Origin: Chitinophagaceae bacterium
GTDB lineage: Bacteria; Bacteroidota; Bacteroidia; Chitinophagales; Chitinophagaceae
DNA length: 6,034 nt
Direction of reading: 5' to 3'
Assembly: GCA_023251335.1 (NCBI GenBank)
Contig: JAHEZA010000175.1
Location: 1-6,034 of the forward strand
Made by a program: the position numbers and the translations under genes. The notes under the pieces were generated by a model. The model was not told where the DNA came from, did not search any database, and saw nothing but the letters and a program-made list of their open reading frames with translations. Below are positions 1-4,709 of the stretch, piece by piece. The number at the start of each line of letters is the position of its first letter. The stretch's first letter is position 1.

Positions 1-149
1 GGTTCATTATAGCATTTATTGCTGACGGAACTTCCTACAAGAATTTGAGAAATACCAACGCGGGAAGCCGAAAGTATATTGAGCAAAAAAAACAGGTTCA
101 TCAACCGGTGACTACTCCGGCTGAGAAGAGCGACAAAAAGTTAGATTAA
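1..149 (+). CDS. C-terminal fragment of a small membrane protein, probably cytochrome c oxidase subunit IV
   Basis: Only the last 48 residues are in the window; the frame is read from base 3 to the TAA at 147-149. They begin with a hydrophobic stretch ending FIIAFIADG, which looks like the end of a transmembrane helix. A polar, lysine-rich cytoplasmic-type tail follows (YKNLRNTNAGSRKYIEQKKQ and then a Pro/Lys-rich end). In Bacteroidota the genes just before SCO1 and DUF420 usually encode the small subunits III and IV of a caa3-type cytochrome c oxidase, and the tail fits the small subunit IV. The assignment rests mainly on this neighbourhood, because too little protein is visible for family motifs. 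That the fragment is coding is supported by its open frame and by the strong terminator hairpin that follows. Confidence 0.5.
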   Translation, partial: FIIAFIADGTSYKNLRNTNAGSRKYIEQKKQVHQPVTTPAEKSDKKLD

Positions 150-170
150 GAATTTAAATTACAAAATTTT

Positions 171-205
171 AAATTAGCTGTTGCATCCCGCAATGGCTAA
201 TTTTG
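171..205 (+). terminator. Strong hairpin terminator between the oxidase subunit gene and SCO1
   Basis: Bases 171-184 (AAATTAGCTGTTGC) pair with 190-203 (GCAATGGCTAATTT) around a five-base loop, ATCCC. Of 14 pairs, 12 are Watson-Crick and two are G-T wobbles. The right arm runs into TTTT at 201-204, so it fits an intrinsic terminator for the upstream gene. The same bases also spell TAATTTTG at 198-205, a match to the Bacteroidota -7 box TAnnTTTG, about 15 bp before the SCO1 ATG. A -33 TTG at the usual distance is not evident and the leader would be very short, so the promoter reading is weak. Confidence 0.6.
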
Positions 206-220
206 CTTTATAATAAGGGC

Positions 221-946
221 ATGAATAAGAAATCGATTTTAGCGCTAATGGTAGCTATTTTGCTACCTTTTTCAGGGTATCTTTTAGTAAGTCATTATAG
301 TAAAGGCGCCATTGACATGCCTCACAGGTATTTTTATGATAGTGTAAACGTGGTTCAAAAGGACGGAAAAGTAACTTATGATACTGTTTGGCATCAAGTT
401 AGTAATATCCATCTAACTAATCAGCTAGGTCAGCAGGTTTCGTTAGATGATCTGCAAGGGAAAATAATTGTTCTTGATTTCTTTTTCACACATTGTCCTT
501 CCATTTGTCCAAGGCTTGCCGTAGCAATGAAAAAGCTACAAAACTCTTTTCCCAACCAGGATTCCATTGTTCAGTTCATATCCATTTCGATTGATCCTGA
601 ACATGATTCTGTAGCTCAATTAAGGAAATGGGCAGATAAGTTTGATGTAAATCCGGATAGCTGGTGGCTGCTCACCGGGGATCGCGATAGCATCTATAAT
701 TTTGCGCTTCATGAAATAAAAGCCAGTGTCGCCGATCAGGGAATAGATACGGCTTTTATTCATTCTGAAAAGTTTTTTCTGCTTGATAAAGACAGAATAA
801 TAAGAGGATGGTTTGATGGCCTGGATTCTGTTGCCCAGGCAAAATTAGTTAGAGACATACCGCTATTAATGTTGGAGAAAGATAAAAAACGAAGCTTTTC
901 AGATTTTTTTAAAAATCTTTTAAAAGGAAGTACTGCCAACCCTTAA
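221..946 (+). CDS. SCO1/SenC-family copper chaperone for cytochrome c oxidase assembly
   Basis: A 241-residue membrane-anchored thioredoxin-fold protein. SCO proteins deliver copper to, or reduce, the CuA site of cytochrome c oxidase subunit II on the outer face of the cytoplasmic membrane. Residues 5-25 form one N-terminal membrane helix. The SCO core follows: the strand IIVLDFFFTHCPSICP with the copper-binding CxxxC (C92, C96), the SISIDPEHDS segment, and the third copper ligand H181 in IHSEKFFLLD. All three ligands are present and the length is normal for the family. I chose the ATG at 221; the open frame also allows a TTG at 203, but that lies in the upstream hairpin and would add six polar residues before the anchor. 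The DUF420 gene starts 8 bp after the stop, so the two are probably one operon. Confidence 0.95.
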   Translation: MNKKSILALMVAILLPFSGYLLVSHYSKGAIDMPHRYFYDSVNVVQKDGKVTYDTVWHQVSNIHLTNQLGQQVSLDDLQGKIIVLDFFFTHCPSICPRLAVAMKKLQNSFPNQDSIVQFISISIDPEHDSVAQLRKWADKFDVNPDSWWLLTGDRDSIYNFALHEIKASVADQGIDTAFIHSEKFFLLDKDRIIRGWFDGLDSVAQAKLVRDIPLLMLEKDKKRSFSDFFKNLLKGSTANP

Positions 947-954
947 TATTATTG

Positions 955-1554
955 ATGAATATTCAAAGTAAATTTCCTATACCGATTTTTAAAAGAAATG
1001 ATAAAGTCGCCGCGCGATTAATCTGGATCATTTCCATTGCTGCCTTCCTGGCAATTGCTGCACTTTCCGGAGTGAAATTAAATGCAAAACTTGGGTTTAA
1101 TCCACATGTGTTTGCAACCTTTAATGCGATTGTTAACTCATGCGTTGTATTGTTATTGATTGCAGCGCTTATTGCCGTAAAATCTAAAAGATTCATTCTC
1201 CATAAAAAAATAATGGTTGCGGCAATTATTCTTTCTGTTCTTTTTCTGATTTCGTATGTGTGCCATCATTTGCTGAGCGGTGAAACTAAATTTGGCGATA
1301 TGAATCATGACGGAATTCTCAGTCCTGATGAAAAAGTGCTTGCGGGCTCACTCCGATATGTTTATTATTTTATTTTGATAACACACATTCCGCTTGCGGC
1401 AGTCGTTCTGCCTTTTGTATTGTTTACCGCGTATCGCGCGCTGTCCGGCGACTATGAAAAACATAAAAAGTTGGTAAGAGTTACGTGGCCGCTTTGGTTT
1501 TATGTAGCTATCACGGGTGTGGCAGTTTATTTGCTAATAAGTCCATATTATTAA
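955..1554 (+). CDS. DUF420 membrane protein (YozB/CtaM-like) with an EF-hand loop
   Basis: A 199-residue integral membrane protein with hydrophobic segments at about 22-42, 54-75, 85-107, 134-160 and 176-196. DUF420 proteins are encoded beside cytochrome oxidase and heme A genes; the Gram-positive relative CtaM is needed for maturation of aa3-type oxidase. Family-type histidines are visible at H51, H83, H104/H105 and H144, in contexts such as HHLLSGE and ILITHIPLA. Between the third and fourth segments sits DMNHDGILSPDE (D115-E126), a complete 12-residue EF-hand calcium-loop pattern. The start is the ATG at 955; a TTG directly before it is less likely. The gene follows SCO1 closely and ends in a repeat shared with the convergent repair gene. 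The family call is firm; the exact biochemical role in Bacteroidota is inferred. Confidence 0.9.
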   Translation: MNIQSKFPIPIFKRNDKVAARLIWIISIAAFLAIAALSGVKLNAKLGFNPHVFATFNAIVNSCVVLLLIAALIAVKSKRFILHKKIMVAAIILSVLFLISYVCHHLLSGETKFGDMNHDGILSPDEKVLAGSLRYVYYFILITHIPLAAVVLPFVLFTAYRALSGDYEKHKKLVRVTWPLWFYVAITGVAVYLLISPYY

Positions 1555-1557
1555 TGT

Positions 1558-1589
1558 GCTAATTAGCAGATTAGCTAATCAGCCAATTG
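1558..1589. repeat. Degenerate 8-bp tandem repeat / bidirectional terminator between convergent genes
   Basis: Four 8-bp units run head to tail: GCTAATTA, GCAGATTA, GCTAATCA, GCCAATTG. Because the unit is close to self-complementary, the block folds in several ways: GCTAATTAGC (1558-1567) and GATTAGCTAATC (1569-1580) are perfect palindromes, and GCTAAT (1558-1563) can pair with ATTAGC (1570-1575). It fills nearly the whole gap between the 3' ends of the DUF420 gene (plus) and the alkyltransferase-like gene (minus), so it probably terminates transcription from both sides. There is no long T-run on either strand, so a purely intrinsic mechanism is uncertain. Confidence 0.6.
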
Positions 1590-1594
1590 TCGAA

Positions 1595-1978
1595 TCATAT
1601 TTCCAATTCCTTCGCCGGATCCCAAAATAATTTTTCGAAATCAACTACGGTATCATTTTCAACTTTGATGTTTTCATTTAATAATAATTCTTCCATCTGG
1701 GTAGGTGTGGCAAAATGCGCTTTGCCGGTGAGCATTCCGTTTCTGTTTAAAACCCGCTGTGCAGGCACTTTGGGCGAAGCGTTGTGTGCTCCGTTCATTG
1801 CCCAGCCTACCATGCGTGCAGACATTCTCGTTCCCAGGTAATTGGCAATCGCTCCAAAAGAAGTGACACGGCCTTTCGGTATTTGCCTGACCACGTCATA
1901 CACGTTTTCAAAAAAAGAATATTCTTTATTAACCGAACGGGCAGTTTCTTTTTTGACGGGTTTTCCTGTCTTTCTCAT
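1595..1978 (-). CDS. Alkyltransferase-like (ATL) DNA-repair protein, MGMT DNA-binding domain
   Basis: A 127-residue protein matching the C-terminal DNA-binding domain of O6-methylguanine-DNA methyltransferase, about residues 21-105. Visible family features are VYDVVRQIPKGRVTSFGAIA (helix-turn-helix entry), RMVGWAMN with the arginine finger near R55, and PAQRVLNRNGMLTG. In the true methyltransferase this last motif is PCHRV with the acceptor cysteine; here the position is A73, so the protein cannot take the alkyl group. ATL proteins instead flip and flag O6-alkylguanine and are known to hand the lesion to nucleotide excision repair. The first 18 residues are basic and unrelated to the fold. 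The start is the ATG at 1978-1976. The gene stands alone, convergent to the DUF420 gene. No clear promoter box was found upstream. Confidence 0.9.
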   Translation of the reverse strand: MRKTGKPVKKETARSVNKEYSFFENVYDVVRQIPKGRVTSFGAIANYLGTRMSARMVGWAMNGAHNASPKVPAQRVLNRNGMLTGKAHFATPTQMEELLLNENIKVENDTVVDFEKLFWDPAKELEI

Positions 1979-2370
1979 TTTAGAATCTTTGTAGTTTATA
2001 GACGAACCTGTTTAGGAAATGAATTTCAATTTAGTAAAAAAGTAATCATGAAGTAATATTCAGGAAAATATAATGCTTAGGAAAAGCAATGAAAGGCGCG
2101 TGCTGTTTTTAGAGCAAAATAAAAAAATGCCTGATTTGTTTGTTTACTACAATAATAAGATGTTATAAACAGAAATTAAAAAGCGCGTTTGCCGCTAAAT
2201 GGAAATTGGCAAAAATTGTTGCTTTGCTCTGTCTCTGAAAATTAGCGGATACAACTTGATCGTAACTCCAGTAAACGAACTTTTAAAAAGTATTTTTATT
2301 TTGATTTCAAACCAATATTTAACGGTTAGCATGAATTTTGATGGCCTTCAGTTCGTCGGGAACTTTTTTT
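1979..2370. other. Intergenic stretch without a convincing gene
   Basis: This A/T-rich stretch lies between the start of the minus-strand repair gene and the promoter of the HTH gene, so it should hold two divergent promoters. It contains a wide inverted repeat, CCGCTAA (2192-2198) with TTAGCGG (2242-2248), which uses the same TTAGC/GCTAA core as other hairpins in the window but with a 43-base loop. A 31-codon ATG frame (2073-2168) and a 62-codon frame (2199-2387) are open, but their translations show no family features. I see no tRNA, riboswitch or mobile-element ends. Confidence 0.5.
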
Positions 2371-2378
2371 TATATTTG
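2371..2378 (+). promoter_or_regulatory. Candidate -7 box (TAnnTTTG) for the HTH gene
   Basis: TATATTTG is an exact match to the Bacteroidota -7 consensus TAnnTTTG and lies 38 bp before the ATG at 2417, giving a leader of roughly 30 nt. A clean -33 TTTG/TTG at about 19-21 bp upstream is not seen; only TTCA is there. In A/T-rich DNA a -7 match alone is modest evidence. Confidence 0.4.
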
Positions 2379-2416
2379 AAAAAATAGTTTCTCTACGTAA
2401 CAAAAAGAAAAACTTC

Positions 2417-2692
2417 ATGTCCCTCCACATTTACAGAAAACGAATTAAAATCGTTCACCATCACATCAAAACTAATACTCAAGGAAATATAGAAAGGCTT
2501 GCAAAAAAGCTAAACCTCTCAAGAGCGGGCGCTTACAAATTCCTGGATGAATTAAAAGAAGAAGGCTTCCCGATTGCTTATTCAAAAAAAGACAACCAGT
2601 TTTATTATTCAAAAAGCGGATCAATGATAGGCTATGTTTTTATGGAAGATCCGATTGATCTTGGAAAAGAAAAAACGCGCGGGGGGGGGTAA
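2417..2692 (+). CDS. Small winged helix-turn-helix DNA-binding protein
   Basis: A 91-residue protein, nearly all of it one small winged HTH. An N-terminal helix (about 4-18) is followed by the HTH at about 22-49, NIERLAKKLNLSRAGAYKFL, where the second half is the recognition helix. A wing hairpin follows: FPIAYSKKDNQFYY (about 51-64). One-domain proteins of this shape are common beside double-glycine RiPP precursors in Bacteroidota, so it is a candidate regulator of the peptide locus 600 bp downstream; that link is inference. The last three codons are GGG GGG GGG, a G9 run at 2681-2689 directly before the stop. Slippage would give slightly longer tails: +1 reads GGGVNKIF, -1 reads GGGKQNFLKIFFNVHL. 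The start ATG has an A-rich upstream region without a Shine-Dalgarno sequence. Confidence 0.75.
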   Translation: MSLHIYRKRIKIVHHHIKTNTQGNIERLAKKLNLSRAGAYKFLDELKEEGFPIAYSKKDNQFYYSKSGSMIGYVFMEDPIDLGKEKTRGGG

Positions 2693-2716
2693 ACAAAATT
2701 TTTTAAAAATATTTTT

Positions 2717-2741
2717 CAATGTCCACTTATAGTAGACATTG
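2717..2741. promoter_or_regulatory. Imperfect palindrome, candidate operator
   Basis: CAATGTC (2717-2723) pairs with GACATTG (2735-2741). After one mismatch, ACT (2725-2727) pairs with AGT (2731-2733) around TAT. The whole reads as the dyad TGTCnACT-TAT-AGTnGACA. No T-run follows the hairpin, so it looks more like a protein-binding site than a terminator. It ends 6 bp before a TAnnTTTG box and would cover the -33 to -14 region of that promoter. Which protein binds is unknown; the HTH protein just upstream is the nearest candidate. Confidence 0.45.
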
Positions 2742-2747
2742 GCGAAA

Positions 2748-2755
2748 TACCTTTG
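2748..2755 (+). promoter_or_regulatory. Candidate -7 box (TAnnTTTG)
   Basis: TACCTTTG matches the Bacteroidota -7 consensus exactly. The expected -33 region falls inside the 2717-2741 palindrome and shows no TTG, as might be expected of a promoter that needs or is blocked by a regulator. A transcript from here would run towards the precursor gene with a leader of more than 500 nt, unless it is stopped at the T9 run at 2776-2784. Confidence 0.35.
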
Positions 2756-2784
2756 TGAAATAATTATTTCAGTAATTTTTTTTT
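2756..2784 (+). terminator. Perfect 16-bp A/T palindrome followed by T9; terminator or second operator
   Basis: TGAAATAATTATTTCA (2756-2771) is a perfect palindrome. Four bases later comes a run of nine T (2776-2784). As RNA it folds to a six-pair stem with an AATT loop, which is weak because it is nearly all A-U. The T9 run favours an intrinsic terminator for the HTH gene. Its position at the +1 end of the 2748 box equally suits an operator. The sequence does not decide between the two. Confidence 0.4.
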
Positions 2785-3150
2785 GGCTGAAAGTTACAGT
2801 ACAAACCTTTTAAATGTGGCAGCTTCTTATGTAAGGGAATTAAAGATTCCAGTAATTGCTACGTTCTAAAAGAACTATTAACAGAAAGCCCTTTTCGTCC
2901 CAACCTGTTTTCCTTAAGCCATGTGTTGGAAAGATTTCACATTCTGCAGCCTATAGTTACGAACGATCAAGTGATTCTGATAAGCTGTTTTTTACGGTCA
3001 ATTACACAACGAAATGCAATACAAAGTTGAAAAGAAAAAGAGTAAACAATAACATCAAAAAATCGTTTAATAAAAATATTGTTTGGCCAAAACAAATGCG
3101 GGATGTTAAACCTGAGTTAACCCAAAGAAAAATAAAAAAGGTTTTTGACC
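2785..3150. other. Stretch without a convincing gene
   Basis: Two overlapping frames are open here. One runs about 2791-3032 with no ATG. The other runs 2856-3173, starting at a TTG, with its first ATG only near residue 82. Neither translation shows domain features, and the basic, low-complexity second half (KLKRKRVNNNIKKSFNKN) looks like chance reading of A-rich DNA. No mobile-element ends or RNA gene were recognised. It may be a long leader, or remnant DNA between the regulator and the precursor. Confidence 0.45.
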
Positions 3151-3291
3151 ATGAAGAAAATATGGTATGGTGAAGCAAACACAGGCCACGAGCATGACTC
3201 TAAAACTGGAGACACCGAGTTCACGGTAGCGGGAAATTTGCGTGACGCTGAAATAATAATCAATCTATGGCGAAAGACAGGGTTGAGATAA
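3151..3291 (+). CDS. Candidate 46-residue small protein just upstream of the precursor
   Basis: An ATG-started frame of 46 codons begins MKKIWYGEANTGHEHDSKTG and ends IIINLWRKTGLR, stopping 11 bp before the precursor ATG. The translation is balanced in composition and mildly acidic in the middle, and its DNA is less A/T-rich than its surroundings; both are mild signs of coding. It has no GG leader, no membrane segment and no signal peptide. I do not recognise the family. It could be a co-transcribed small gene, the tail of a decayed gene, or chance. Confidence 0.3.
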   Translation: MKKIWYGEANTGHEHDSKTGDTEFTVAGNLRDAEIIINLWRKTGLR

Positions 3292-3302
3292 ATTTTTTTA
3301 AC

Positions 3303-3476
3303 ATGAAAAAATTAAAAAGTTTAAAAAATCCTCTTTTTAATACTTTAGAAGGAAATGAAATGAAAAGTATTAAAGGTGGAAAAACATGGACATTAGCTGA
3401 AGTTGTTATTACAAGGCCCCCAGGCGGAGGGGATCCAGACAGCAAAGATGGAGCTCCAGCGCAATGGGACAACTAA
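3303..3476 (+). CDS. RiPP (graspetide-type) precursor peptide with double-glycine leader
   Basis: A 57-residue peptide. Residues 1-26 form a lysine-rich leader ending KSIKGG (G25-G26), the double-glycine cut site of C39-peptidase exporters. Within it, NPLFNTLE (9-16) resembles the helical recognition segment (PFFxxxLE-like) of graspetide leaders. The 31-residue core begins KTWTLAEVVITRPPGGG and ends with a D/S/K/P/A-rich tail and QWDN. Possible acyl acceptors are T28, T30, T37, S47, K27 and K48; possible donors are E33, D44, D46, D49 and D56. The ATP-grasp and SPASM genes downstream make this their likely substrate. I chose the ATG at 3303 because it gives the standard MKKLKSLK leader start; an in-frame ATG at 3267 would add 12 residues overlapping the upstream ORF. 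There is no cysteine, which excludes lanthionine or sactionine chemistry. Confidence 0.85.
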   Translation: MKKLKSLKNPLFNTLEGNEMKSIKGGKTWTLAEVVITRPPGGGDPDSKDGAPAQWDN

Positions 3477-3497
3477 GTTTCAAGCAATTTCCAATCT

Positions 3498-3530
3498 AAT
3501 TTAGCCGGGATAAACTCCGGCTAAATTTTA
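3498..3530 (+). terminator. Hairpin terminator/attenuator between precursor and maturase genes
   Basis: AATTTAGCCGG (3498-3508) pairs perfectly over 11 bp with CCGGCTAAATT (3517-3527) around an eight-base loop, then runs into T (TTTT at 3526-3529). It starts 21 bp after the precursor stop and ends 10 bp before the ATP-grasp ATG. No separate promoter is visible between them, so the maturases are probably made by read-through, giving more precursor than enzyme. Such a hairpin also protects the precursor mRNA end. Confidence 0.75.
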
Positions 3531-3540
3531 AAAGAAAGCT

Positions 3541-4539
3541 ATGATTTTGATTTTGAGTACGGACGGCGATCTAAGCACTGATGAGGTAATTATTTATTTA
3601 ATGAAGAAAGGTATTAAATTTTTTCGTCTAAATGACAATGATATTTTCAAATATGAAATTTCATTTACTCTATCTAAAAATAAAAAAGATATTCCAGATT
3701 TTTATATTGATACCGGCGATACAATATTAACATCTGATGAAATTTCAACAGTTTGGTTTCGGAAATTTGGATTTTTCGAAAATGCACCTATTTACCAAGA
3801 ATTTAAAAAAGTATTTGGAAGTCCTTTTTTACAGCAAATTATGTCGGAATATATTGGAACGCTAAATTTGATTTGTAAATGCTTGGAGGAAAAAAAATGG
3901 TTGGCGAATTATAAAAGTACGCGGCCAAACAAACTTTTCATTTTGAATTCGGCAAAAGCATTAGGAATCAAAGTGCCAGAATCAGTTGTGGCAAATTCAA
4001 AATATGCGATAAAAAAATTGTTCAAAGAAAAAATTATCGCGAAAAGTTTAACTGATTCTACTTTTATAAAGACGGATCAAAAAGAAATTTTAGGAATGTA
4101 TACGATAGGACTTTCTACATTAATGAAAAAGATGCCAGATTTCTTTTTGCATACATTGATTCAGGACGAGATTAATAAGAATTATGAAATAAGAACTTTT
4201 TTTATTGACAATAATTTTTTTTCAATGGCCATTTTTTCACAGAGGGATCCACTAACTCAAACTGATTTTAGAAAATATAATTTTGAAAGACCGAACCGAT
4301 ATGTGCCCTATAAATTAGATAAAGATATTGAAATTAAGCTGAACATCCTTTTAAATAATTATAATATAAATACAGCTTCCATAGATTTAATCTATTCAAG
4401 AGATTCGGAAATCCTTCTTTTAGAAATAAATCCTTGTGGTCAGTTCGGAATGATTTCCAAAAGCTGTAATTACCCCTTAGAAGAAATTGTTGCTAACACC
4501 TTAATAAAGTTCGATTATGAAAACCAAAAGACTTTTTGA
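3541..4539 (+). CDS. gwsG: ATP-grasp peptide ligase of the grasp-with-spasm system (GwsG-type)
   Basis: A 332-residue cytoplasmic ligase of the graspetide (MvdC/MvdD-like) ATP-grasp group. Such enzymes phosphorylate an Asp/Glu side chain of the precursor and let a Ser/Thr or Lys side chain attack it, forming ester or amide links. The N-terminal pre-ATP-grasp part (1-75) has MILILSTDGDLSTDEVI, FFRLNDNDI and VWFRKFGFF. The middle shows the ATP-binding lysine in IIAKSL (K168) and LIQDEINKNYEIRTFFID (Q208-E210, E216, R218). Near the end, SIDLIY (D282) and LEINPCGQFGMIS (E295, N297) supply the Mg/ATP ligands. Length and motif order are normal. It begins 10 bp after the attenuator hairpin, and its last 23 nt overlap the next small ORF. 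Confidence 0.88.
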   Translation: MILILSTDGDLSTDEVIIYLMKKGIKFFRLNDNDIFKYEISFTLSKNKKDIPDFYIDTGDTILTSDEISTVWFRKFGFFENAPIYQEFKKVFGSPFLQQIMSEYIGTLNLICKCLEEKKWLANYKSTRPNKLFILNSAKALGIKVPESVVANSKYAIKKLFKEKIIAKSLTDSTFIKTDQKEILGMYTIGLSTLMKKMPDFFLHTLIQDEINKNYEIRTFFIDNNFFSMAIFSQRDPLTQTDFRKYNFERPNRYVPYKLDKDIEIKLNILLNNYNINTASIDLIYSRDSEILLLEINPCGQFGMISKSCNYPLEEIVANTLIKFDYENQKTF

Positions 4540-4708
4540 AACACTTAAAGTAAAACGCCGAATTGTGCCAGTGTCCTTAGCTGTTTATTTTTCAGAAGTA
4601 TATCCAGGATTTAAAAAAAGAAATCAAAAACAAGTGAATTCTGTCAAGTATAAAAATGCAAAATTTTATAAGATGGATTACTACAAAAAAATTTCAAAAA
4701 TGCCATGA
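4517..4708 (+). CDS. Small basic protein of unknown function between the two maturase genes
   Basis: A 63-residue, strongly basic protein starting MKTKRLFETLKVKRRIVPVS, with a middle VPVSLAVYFSEVYPGFKKR and a Lys/Tyr-rich end. It overlaps the ATP-grasp gene by 23 nt and its TGA ends 1 nt before the ATG of the SPASM protein. It therefore exactly fills the gap between two genes that otherwise would be 170 nt apart in an operon of overlapping genes. That arrangement, and an open frame of this length in A/T-rich DNA, argue that it is translated. It has no GG leader, cysteine, signal peptide or clear membrane helix. I do not recognise a family. It could be an accessory maturation or leader-binding protein, or simply the translational bridge to the SPASM gene. 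Confidence 0.5.
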   Translation: MKTKRLFETLKVKRRIVPVSLAVYFSEVYPGFKKRNQKQVNSVKYKNAKFYKMDYYKKISKMP

Positions 4709-4709
4709 A

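Noticed and set aside
1784..2056. Plus-strand frames at 1587-1841 and 1784-2056
   Set aside because: Antisense shadows of the alkyltransferase-like gene, whose minus-strand translation matches a known family.
2073..2168. 31-codon ATG frame beginning MLRKSNERRVLFLEQNKKMP
   Set aside because: Too short, with no recognisable motif or context to separate it from chance.
2199..2387. 62-codon frame upstream of the HTH gene
   Set aside because: The translation is featureless and the frame runs across the candidate promoter of the HTH gene.
2863..2875. Small palindrome GTTCT-AAA-AGAAC
   Set aside because: A five-bp stem is common by chance and it has no T-run or promoter context.
2791..3032. About 80-codon frame without stop, reading YKPFKCGSFLCKG near its start
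   Set aside because: No ATG start and no family resemblance; probably chance openness.
2856..3173. 105-codon open frame between the HTH gene and the precursor
   Set aside because: It starts at a TTG, has its first ATG only near residue 82, overlaps another open frame, and its basic low-complexity translation shows no domain features.
3267..3302. Upstream start for the precursor, adding MAKDRVEINFFN
   Set aside because: It overlaps the candidate small ORF in another frame, and the start at 3303 gives the standard lysine-rich MKKLKSLK leader.
4656..4709. Upstream start for the SPASM protein, adding 18 residues
   Set aside because: The added residues are basic, unlike the conserved start of the protein, and lie inside the small ORF; the ATG at 4710 follows that ORF by 1 nt.
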